This document shows positions 1 through 5,138 of a DNA stretch of 5,138 bases, one piece after another. The notes beneath the pieces were generated by a model. The model saw only the letters and a program-made list of their open reading frames with translations. It searched no databases and was not told where the DNA came from. The DNA is from Chloroflexota bacterium (lineage in GTDB: Bacteria; Chloroflexota; Anaerolineae; Fen-1058): positions 1-5,138 of the forward strand of contig JACRBO010000884.1 of NCBI GenBank assembly GCA_016219235.1, given 5' to 3'. The position numbers were made by a program, and so were the translations under genes. Positions within the stretch are counted from its first letter, which is position 1. The number at the start of each line of letters is the position of its first letter.

Positions 1-236
1 AAGGCGCGCCGATCCGATCGATCTCGCTCGACGTTGAATAGCACACTCATGCGCGGATTGGCATTGACGTTGCGCGCTGCCAGCGTCCAATCGGCGGTGC
101 CCAGCCACACATGCCCGTTGACGGTGACGAAGTACAGCGGATTGATGCTGGGTCGCCCGTTGCCGGACAACGTCGCAATGCGGGCGACCAGGCAGCGCCG
201 GATCACATCGAGGACGGCGGGATCGTCAACCTGCAT
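1..236 (-). CDS. Pyridoxamine 5'-phosphate oxidase-like split-barrel protein, partial (C-terminus beyond window)
   Basis: This reading frame starts at ATG 236-234 and stays open for 78 codons to the left edge, so the C-terminus is missing. The visible protein begins MQVDDPAVLDVIRRCLVARI and continues through ATLSGNGRPSINPLYFVTVNG, then HVWLGTADWTLAARNVNANP. This is the usual layout of FMN- or F420-binding split-barrel proteins: an N-terminal helix, a first strand with A-x-L/I-A-T-L, a 'GRPxxxPLYF' strand pair, and the 'A-R-N-v-x-x-N-P-r-m-s-v' helix and strand. A Shine-Dalgarno-like GAGGTG (246-241) lies 4 nt before the ATG. The start overlaps the end of the upstream split-barrel gene by 11 nt, so translational coupling is likely. 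The family contains oxidases, reductases and haem or flavin binders. The fold is well supported, but cofactor and substrate cannot be read from this fragment. Confidence 0.8.
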   Translation of the reverse strand, partial: MQVDDPAVLDVIRRCLVARIATLSGNGRPSINPLYFVTVNGHVWLGTADWTLAARNVNANPRMSVLFNVERDRSDRRA

Positions 237-597
237 CGCCCACCTCGTGCAGTGTGCCGTAATCCCAGGCCACGGTTTTGATCGGAATCACTTCGAACCA
301 CACGCGATCGGCGGACGCATTCGCTGGGGTATCAATCGGCTTGACGCGGCCTCGAATGTAGATGGCGCGCAGATCGAAGAACTGCACGCCTTCATCGATG
401 AGGAGCACCACTTCTTGATCGACCTGAAGACCGATCGTCGCCGACAGGCCGACGAGATAGCGACCGTCTCGCCACACAAAAGCGATCGGTTGTGCGCACG
501 GCCCTGAGTCGTTAGCCCAGGCCAGGCTGGCACGCGGCACGCGCTCAAGCAAATCCTGCGCTTCAACGGGATCAATATCGCGGGATATATGTTTCAT
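226..597 (-). CDS. Pyridoxamine 5'-phosphate oxidase family (split-barrel flavoprotein-like), 123 aa
   Basis: The protein starts MKHISRDIDPVEAQDLLERV. It has an N-terminal helix (about residues 8-20), a strand ARASLAW-type segment (23-28), PIAFVWRDGRYLVGLS (37-52), and a C-terminal strand with RVWFEVIPIKTVAWDYGT (98-115). The W-F-E-V-x-P-x-K-x-V-A-W-D-Y ending is familiar from small PNPOx-like proteins, which are cytosolic homodimers that usually bind FMN. I chose ATG 597-595 because GGAG precedes it by 9 nt. A GTG at 612 would add five residues (MEHTG) but would overrun that binding site. It lies 46 nt downstream of the EamA gene with no clear promoter between them, so read-through is plausible. 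Its last 11 nt contain the start of a second split-barrel gene. Substrate and cofactor are unknown, and a catalytic role in vitamin B6 synthesis is not implied. Confidence 0.82.
   Translation of the reverse strand: MKHISRDIDPVEAQDLLERVPRASLAWANDSGPCAQPIAFVWRDGRYLVGLSATIGLQVDQEVVLLIDEGVQFFDLRAIYIRGRVKPIDTPANASADRVWFEVIPIKTVAWDYGTLHEVGDAG
241..246 (-). promoter_or_regulatory. Ribosome binding site inside the upstream gene (coupled split-barrel pair)
   Basis: GAGGTG on the minus strand sits 4 nt before ATG 236. It lies within the last codons of the 597-226 gene, whose TGA stop follows the ATG by only a few bases. The arrangement supports the chosen start and suggests that translation of the second gene depends on ribosomes finishing the first. 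Confidence 0.55.
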
Positions 598-643
598 GCC
601 AGTGTGCTCCACAATTCAAACACGACTGATGACCCGGGGACAT

Positions 644-1561
644 TTACACCAAAAACAACACCGCCACGCCGATCATCGCGACGACTGTTCCGGCGACCGT
701 CTGCCAGCCAAACCGCTCCTTGAAGGCGAAGTACCCAATCGGCAGCAGAAAGACCGGCGGCAGCGCCATCAACGTGCTGGCGACGCCGATCTCCGCGTGC
801 TGCACGGCCAGCAGCGAGGCGCTGACGCCCACCACCGGCCCGACGAGCGCGCCCAGCGCCAGCAGTTTCAGCGCGCCCGGATGCAGCTTCACGACACGAA
901 CGGTCTCGCCCGCTTGCCGTTGCGCCAGCGTGACGATCCAAAAGGCCAGCACCGCCGCCAACATGCGAATGGCATTGCCCGCGAACGGCGAGAAGCCGCC
1001 CGTCATGCCCTGTTTGGACAGCACCAGCCCCCACGCCTGACCCGTTGCCGCCAACACGCCCAGCACGATGCCGCGACTGTGCATGCCTTGATGCGCGGCT
1101 TCGGTTGCGGGGCGCGCCGCGTCAGCCTTTGGACGCGCCGCGATCACCCACGCGATGCCGATCAGCGTGACGGCGATCCCGGCGATTTGGCCCACTCGCA
1201 GCGTTTCGCCAAACACGATCCATGCCGTGATTGCGCCGATGACGGGGGCCAGGCTCAACATCAGCATCCCCAGGCGCGGGCCGATGTCGGCGTAAGCGCG
1301 AAACAAAAATAGATCGCCCAGCGCCAGGCCGATGACGCCCGATAAGCTCAGCCACGCCCACCGATCGAGCCTCGCATCGATCGGGAGCGGTTGCCCGAAG
1401 AGCGCCAGATTGATCACCATCAGATAGATCAACGCGATCACCAATCGCACCCGATTGGTGATCATGGCCCCCACTTGTTGGCTGGCCCGCGCAAAAATAA
1501 CGGCGGTGAATGAGAAGAACACCGACGTCAACAGTGCGGCGATTTCACCGGTGTAGTCCAT
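644..1561 (-). CDS. EamA-family (DMT superfamily) transporter, 305 aa, ten predicted helices
   Basis: This is an integral membrane protein made of two EamA repeats. Hydrophobic segments can be seen at about residues 5-25, 37-56, 69-88, 97-117, 123-142, 164-182, 192-212, 229-253, 259-279 and 286-305. A polar linker rich in Ala, Arg and Lys (142-162) joins the halves. Each half ends with the family hallmark: LAPVIGAITAWIVFGETLRV (104-123) and LPPVFLLPIGYFAFKERFGW (267-286), each with the conserved Glu at the helix end (E119, E282). The length is typical of the family. Members export amino acids, nucleosides or other metabolites, and sequence alone does not give the substrate. The gene lies 81 nt downstream of proA in the same direction, so an amino-acid-related substrate is possible but is only inferred from context. 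The ATG is preceded by AGGT at a spacing of 4 nt, and that site falls inside one arm of an 18-bp inverted repeat. Confidence 0.9.
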   Translation of the reverse strand: MDYTGEIAALLTSVFFSFTAVIFARASQQVGAMITNRVRLVIALIYLMVINLALFGQPLPIDARLDRWAWLSLSGVIGLALGDLFLFRAYADIGPRLGMLMLSLAPVIGAITAWIVFGETLRVGQIAGIAVTLIGIAWVIAARPKADAARPATEAAHQGMHSRGIVLGVLAATGQAWGLVLSKQGMTGGFSPFAGNAIRMLAAVLAFWIVTLAQRQAGETVRVVKLHPGALKLLALGALVGPVVGVSASLLAVQHAEIGVASTLMALPPVFLLPIGYFAFKERFGWQTVAGTVVAMIGVAVLFLV

Positions 1562-1563
1562 AA

Positions 1564-1628
1564 AGACCTGTCAGGTGGCGCAAGCATTGCGTTGTAGTCA
1601 AGCCTGTCGCGCGCCACCTGACAGGTCT
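1564..1628. repeat. Perfect 18-bp inverted repeat (29-nt spacer) between proA and the EamA gene
   Basis: The left arm AGACCTGTCAGGTGGCGC (1564-1581) is exactly complementary to the right arm GCGCCACCTGACAGGTCT (1611-1628). The arms are separated by 29 nt. Each arm contains a smaller near-palindrome, ACCTGNCAGGT, and the spacer repeats CCTGTC (1603-1608), which can pair with GACAGG in the right arm. The element fills most of the 81-nt gap. In the minus-strand transcript the stem is followed only by UUUA and then the AUG, so the U-tract is too short for a convincing intrinsic terminator. The distal arm contains the AGGT that probably serves as the EamA ribosome binding site. It could be a dispersed palindromic element (REP or small MITE type), an mRNA processing or stability hairpin, or a translational switch. 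Confidence 0.85.
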
Positions 1629-1642
1629 GGGCCGGGCAGAAC

Positions 1643-2896
<1,254 letters not shown>

Positions 2897-2900
2897 GGTT

Positions 2901-2907
2901 TCCCCCT
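2901..2907 (-). promoter_or_regulatory. Ribosome binding site of proA, abutting a heptamer array
   Basis: AGGGGGA on the minus strand lies 4 nt before the proA ATG at 2896. It directly follows the last heptamer of the repeat array and keeps its 7-nt phase, so it may itself derive from a repeat unit. Its spacing decides the start in favour of the first of two nearby in-frame ATGs. Confidence 0.6.
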
Positions 2908-3005
2908 GTGGCGTATCGCCTATCGCGTATTACGTGATGCGTGGTGCGGGATGCGGGAGGCATGATGCGTATCTTACCTCCTGCCTCTTGCATCCTGCAT
3001 CCTGC
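2908..3005. repeat. Degenerate heptamer tandem repeat, 14 units in phase, proB-proA gap
   Basis: Read on the minus strand from 3005 to 2908, the sequence divides without gaps into fourteen 7-nt units. Five are of the GCAGGAT type (GCAGGAT, GCAGGAT, GCAAGAG, GCAGGAG, GTAAGAT). Nine are of the ACGCATC type (ACGCATC, ATGCCTC, CCGCATC, CCGCACC, ACGCATC, ACGTAAT, ACGCGAT, AGGCGAT, ACGCCAC). The two sub-families are partly complementary, so 2982-2994 can pair with 2950-2962 (11 of 13 positions, 19-nt loop) in the mRNA. Short tandem heptamers of this kind are known from intergenic DNA of filamentous cyanobacteria and occur in other phyla. Slippage during replication is the usual explanation. Confidence 0.75.
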
Positions 3006-3006
3006 C

Positions 3007-3046
3007 TCAGACTACTCAACTATCTCACTATCGGACTACAAGACTA
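3007..3046. repeat. Octamer tandem repeat (TAGTNNNN)x5, overlapping the proB 3' end
   Basis: On the plus strand ACTA occurs at 3011, 3019, 3027, 3035 and 3043, exactly 8 nt apart. On the minus strand this reads as five units: TAGTCTTG, TAGTCCGA, TAGTGAGA, TAGTTGAG and TAGTCTGA. The first unit encodes part of the last three ProB residues (VVL), and the second supplies the TAG stop codon. One base separates this array from the heptamer array, so the two together fill nearly all of the intercistronic gap. Confidence 0.75.
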
Positions 3047-4142
3047 CCAGATCATTCCGATGAATCACCTCGTCGCCGTAAGTATAGCCGAGGATTGCTT
3101 CGATCTCAACGGACTGGCGGCCGCGCAAGCGCGCGAGGTCGATCGAGTTGTAGTTGGTCAGGCCGCGCGCGATCTCGCGCCCGCTGGAATTGATCACCTG
3201 GATCGTGTCGCCGCGATCGAAGTCGCCGCTCACGTCGGTGACGCCGACGGGCAACAGACTGCGCCCGTGTTGCAGCGCGTGCTGTGCGCCATCGTCCACG
3301 CGCACGTGGCCGGTCGCGCGTCCGCCCGCCAGGATGTAGCGCTTGCGGCTCTCGATCGCAGTGACCACCGGTTGAAACCATGTGCCCAGTTTTTCCCCCG
3401 ATACAAGGCGATTGAGCACATTCGGCTCGCCGCCATTGGCGATGACGACTGTTGTGCCGGAGCGACGCGCCAGATCGGCGGCCTGCAACTTGGTCAGCAT
3501 GCCGCCTGTGCCCAGGCCGTTGGCCGTGCCGCCCGCCGCCTGCCACAACTCCGGCGGAATGTCCGGCTCGATCACGTTGGGGACCAGCTGCGCGGTCGGG
3601 TCTTGAGTGGGATCGGCGGTGTACAGTCCGGTCTGATCGGTCAGCAGCACCAGCAGATCGGCATCGATCAAGTTGGCGACCAGCGCGGAGAGATTATCGT
3701 TGTCGCCCACGCGAATCTCTTCCGTGGCGACGGTGTCGTTTTCGTTCACGATCGGGATGAGGCCGTGATCGAGCAGGGCGATGAGCGTGTTGCGCGAATT
3801 GAGATAACGGCGGCGATCGGCCAGGTCCGAGCGGGTCAACAGAATTTGCGCGATCGTCAGACCGTACAGGCCAAAGATTTGTTCGTACATCGCCATCAGG
3901 CGCGGCTGACCGATGGCGGCCAGCATCTGTTTGACAGGCAAATCTTTGGGTATGTGCATCAAGCCCAGGCGCTCGCGGCCCGCGGCGACCGCGCCCGATG
4001 AAACAAAGATGATCTCATGCGAGGCCGCTTGCAGTGTAGCGGTTTGCTGGGCCAGGTCCACCAGGCGAGGCGGCGAGAGGCGCGCCGTACCGCCCGTCAA
4101 AGTTGAGGTGCCACATTTAACCACGAGACGACGAAAGGTCAT
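3036..4142 (-). CDS. proB: Glutamate 5-kinase (gamma-glutamyl kinase) with PUA domain
   Basis: ProB phosphorylates L-glutamate with ATP to give glutamyl-5-phosphate, the committed and normally proline-inhibited step of proline synthesis. With the start at ATG 4142 the protein is 368 residues, matching the family. The amino-acid-kinase domain (about 1-260) shows VVKCGTSTL (7-15, Lys9), FVSSGAVAAGRERLG (46-60), IVNENDTVAT (131-140, Asp136), VGDNDNLSALVA (145-156), LLTDQTGLYTADP (166-178) and GTGGMLTKLQAA (211-222, Lys218). The PUA domain occupies about 280-365 (VDVSGDF-type strand, RGDTIQV, GREIARGLTNYNS, EVIHRNDLVVL). The reading frame is open for 35 more codons upstream, but that stretch does not resemble ProB and crosses the predicted promoter. 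GGAG lies 11 nt before the chosen ATG, slightly far. The stop codon falls inside an octamer repeat array. proA follows on the same strand, so a proBA operon is expected. Confidence 0.97.
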   Translation of the reverse strand: MTFRRLVVKCGTSTLTGGTARLSPPRLVDLAQQTATLQAASHEIIFVSSGAVAAGRERLGLMHIPKDLPVKQMLAAIGQPRLMAMYEQIFGLYGLTIAQILLTRSDLADRRRYLNSRNTLIALLDHGLIPIVNENDTVATEEIRVGDNDNLSALVANLIDADLLVLLTDQTGLYTADPTQDPTAQLVPNVIEPDIPPELWQAAGGTANGLGTGGMLTKLQAADLARRSGTTVVIANGGEPNVLNRLVSGEKLGTWFQPVVTAIESRKRYILAGGRATGHVRVDDGAQHALQHGRSLLPVGVTDVSGDFDRGDTIQVINSSGREIARGLTNYNSIDLARLRGRQSVEIEAILGYTYGDEVIHRNDLVVL

Positions 4143-4153
4143 GATCGAACAAA

Positions 4154-4179
4154 CTCCGAAATTGGTGGGCGATAGTATA
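4154..4179 (-). promoter_or_regulatory. Candidate proB promoter -10 box and leader with ribosome binding site
   Basis: On the minus strand TATACT (4179-4174) matches the -10 consensus at five of six positions. It would start transcription around 4167, leaving a leader of about 25 nt that contains GGAG (4157-4154) before the proB ATG. No good -35 hexamer is present at 16-18 bp (GAACCG at 17 bp), so the promoter may be weak or activator-dependent. I see no riboswitch, T-box or attenuator in this short leader. Confidence 0.4.
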
Positions 4180-4201
4180 CAATGGAAGTCGATCGGCGGT
4201 T

Positions 4202-4231
4202 CGAACTTTAGCGGCGGGCCGCGAGTATAAT
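4202..4231 (+). promoter_or_regulatory. Candidate promoter of the lipoprotein hydrolase gene (TATAAT box)
   Basis: A perfect TATAAT lies at 4226-4231 on the plus strand, about 72 nt before the ATG of the hydrolase gene. The best -35 candidate is poor (CGAACT, 4202-4207, 18-bp spacer). The same box read on the minus strand gives TATACT (4229-4224), so it could also feed proB from a more distant start. Confidence 0.4.
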
Positions 4232-4290
4232 CGTCAGCCAGGCCCAATTCCCCCGCCTCTGCGATCGATCTAGAAGCCGTAAGTTAAAGA

Positions 4291-4295
4291 AAGGA
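4291..4295 (+). promoter_or_regulatory. Ribosome binding site of the lipoprotein hydrolase gene
   Basis: AAGGA sits 8 nt upstream of ATG 4304 in an A-rich stretch. This spacing favours ATG 4304 over the in-frame ATG at 4328, which would leave too short a signal peptide, and over the out-of-frame ATG at 4299. Confidence 0.6.
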
Positions 4296-4303
4296 CAGAT
4301 GCG

Positions 4304-5083
4304 ATGCGACTGCTCATCGGTTGTGTTATGACGTTCATTTTGATCGGTTGTGCTGCGCCGAATGCCGTGCTCGTGCCTGTGGCGACTGTGCCACCCACAC
4401 GCCCCGCGCCTGCCGAAACGGCCGCACCAACCCCGGTCATCAACGCGAGCCGCGTGGTCTCGTTCACAACGGCTGATGGCGCAAGGTTGTACGGCACGCT
4501 CTACGGCCGCGGCACGACCGCCGTCATCTTCTCGACGATGGGCGCGCAACAGCAAGACACGTGGGCGAAGATGGCGCAGGCCGCCGCCGACGCCGGCTAT
4601 CTGGCGCTGACGTACAACTTTCGATTTTGGGTGAGTGAGACTCGGATTCAGGATAACTTGCGCGCCTACATCGCGGATGATTTGCGTGCGGCGATTGCGT
4701 TTGTGCGGGAGCAGGGTGCGACGCAGATCGTGTTGGCGGGGGCGAGTCTGGGCGGGATGGCGACGGCCAAAGTGGCAGGGGAAGCGCAGGCCGCGGCGGT
4801 GATCATCATGGCCTCACCGTTGAGTGCCAAAGGCTTGACCGTGCGCATCGAAGACAGTGAACTTCAGTCGCTGACCATGCCTAAGCTCTTCGTCAGTGCC
4901 GAGCGTGACGCCGTGGTCGCGCCAGCCGAAGCGCGTCGCACGTATGACCAGTCACCGGAGCCGAAGGAGATTTACCTCTATCCGGGCACGGCTCACGGTA
5001 CGGAACTCTTCGAGACTGAGCACGCCGCCGATCTGATACAGCGCTTGTTGGCGTTCATCAGCCGGCACACCGCCGCTAAATGA
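4304..5083 (+). CDS. Predicted lipoprotein with alpha/beta-hydrolase (dienelactone hydrolase/esterase-like) domain, 259 aa
   Basis: The N-terminus (MRLLIGCVMTFILIGCAAPN) is a short lipoprotein signal with lipobox LIGC, giving a lipidated Cys16 after cleavage. A Pro/Ala/Thr-rich linker (24-45) follows, which tethers the catalytic domain outside the membrane. The domain (about 50-255) shows a beta-strand TAVIFSTMGAQQQDTW (72-87) near the oxyanion region, ALTYNFRFW (101-109), and the nucleophile elbow LAGASLGGMA (144-153) with G-A-S-L-G and Ser148. It also has the likely acid Asp202 in FVSAERDAVVAP (196-207) and His231 in YPGTAHGTELF (226-236). The complete Ser-Asp-His triad suggests an active serine hydrolase; the substrate is unknown. 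AAGGA (4291-4295) lies 8 nt before the ATG and supports this start; an ATG at 4299 is out of frame. The gene diverges from proB and shows no functional tie to it. Confidence 0.88.
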   Translation: MRLLIGCVMTFILIGCAAPNAVLVPVATVPPTRPAPAETAAPTPVINASRVVSFTTADGARLYGTLYGRGTTAVIFSTMGAQQQDTWAKMAQAAADAGYLALTYNFRFWVSETRIQDNLRAYIADDLRAAIAFVREQGATQIVLAGASLGGMATAKVAGEAQAAAVIIMASPLSAKGLTVRIEDSELQSLTMPKLFVSAERDAVVAPAEARRTYDQSPEPKEIYLYPGTAHGTELFETEHAADLIQRLLAFISRHTAAK

Positions 5084-5108
5084 TCCATTAGACTGGAAGA
5101 AAAGCAGA

Positions 5109-5138
5109 GGCGGCTCCCACGCCGCCGGATCCGGCGGC
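5109..5138. repeat. Overlapping GC-rich palindromes downstream of the hydrolase gene (possible terminator, cut by window edge)
   Basis: GGCGGC (5109-5114) and GCCGCC (5121-5126) form a hairpin with the loop TCCCAC. The second arm is also the left half of a perfect 18-bp palindrome, GCCGCCGGATCCGGCGGC (5121-5138), which ends at the window edge. The structure begins 25 nt after the hydrolase stop, a typical place for a terminator, but no T-tract can be seen before the edge. It could equally be part of a larger dispersed repeat. Confidence 0.5.

Noticed and set aside
598..612. GTG start five codons upstream for the first split-barrel gene
   Set aside because: It would place the start over the GGAG that serves ATG 597, and it adds no family-like residues.
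596..1312. Plus-strand reading frame (238 codons) opposite the EamA transporter
   Set aside because: The product is rich in Arg, Gln, His and Asp with no domain pattern. The opposite strand encodes a well-formed ten-helix transporter.
1564..1628. Intrinsic terminator for proA
   Set aside because: In the minus direction the stem is followed by only TTTA and then the EamA ATG, and in the plus direction by a GC-rich stretch, so no proper T-tract exists on either side.
2908..3046. CRISPR-like or coding interpretation of the repeat array
   Set aside because: Units are only 7-8 nt with no spacers, and no extended frame has protein-like content. It is a short tandem repeat.
4143..4247. 35-codon N-terminal extension of ProB
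   Set aside because: ProB homology begins at MTFRRLVVKCG. The extension covers the likely -10 box and has no ProB-like residues.
4208..4555. Minus-strand reading frame upstream of proB overlapping the hydrolase gene
   Set aside because: It is antisense to the lipoprotein hydrolase, whose lipobox and catalytic triad are intact, and its own product has low-complexity Arg-rich content.

Overview
The window is GC-rich (roughly 60% by eye) bacterial chromosomal DNA. It carries five genes on the minus strand and one divergent gene on the plus strand. Intergenic gaps are short and hold degenerate heptamer/octamer repeats and a long palindrome. That style, with a high density of CGATCG, would fit Chloroflexota (Anaerolineae-like) or another repeat-bearing phylum such as Cyanobacteria. 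The assignment is an inference and is weak without protein searches. No phage, transposase, CRISPR or RNA genes are visible.

Minus strand, in order of transcription: proB (4142-3036, glutamate 5-kinase with C-terminal PUA domain), proA (2896-1643, glutamate-5-semialdehyde dehydrogenase), a ten-helix EamA/DMT transporter (1561-644), a 123-residue split-barrel flavoprotein of the pyridoxamine-phosphate-oxidase fold (597-226), and a second split-barrel gene that overlaps it by 11 nt and runs off the left edge (236-1). proB and proA carry out the first two steps of proline synthesis: glutamate to glutamyl-5-phosphate to glutamate-5-semialdehyde. The semialdehyde cyclises to P5C for ProC, which is not in the window. 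The transporter and the split-barrel pair follow in the same direction with small gaps, so they may be read from the same transcript, but no shared function with proline synthesis is evident.

Plus strand: 4304-5083 encodes a predicted lipoprotein with a C-terminal alpha/beta-hydrolase domain. It diverges from proB across a 161-nt region holding a TATAAT box for the hydrolase and a TATACT box for proB. The gene is followed by overlapping GC-rich hairpins at the right edge.

The most interesting material is in the gaps. The proB-proA gap is almost wholly an array of five 8-nt units (TAGTNNNN) followed by fourteen in-phase 7-nt units. The proB stop codon is formed by one of the octamer units, the proA ribosome binding site abuts the last heptamer, and part of the heptamer array can fold into a long stem in the mRNA. 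The proA-EamA gap holds an 18-bp perfect inverted repeat whose distal arm contains the likely EamA ribosome binding site. The protein-coding content itself is ordinary, and I see no convincing new biological system.
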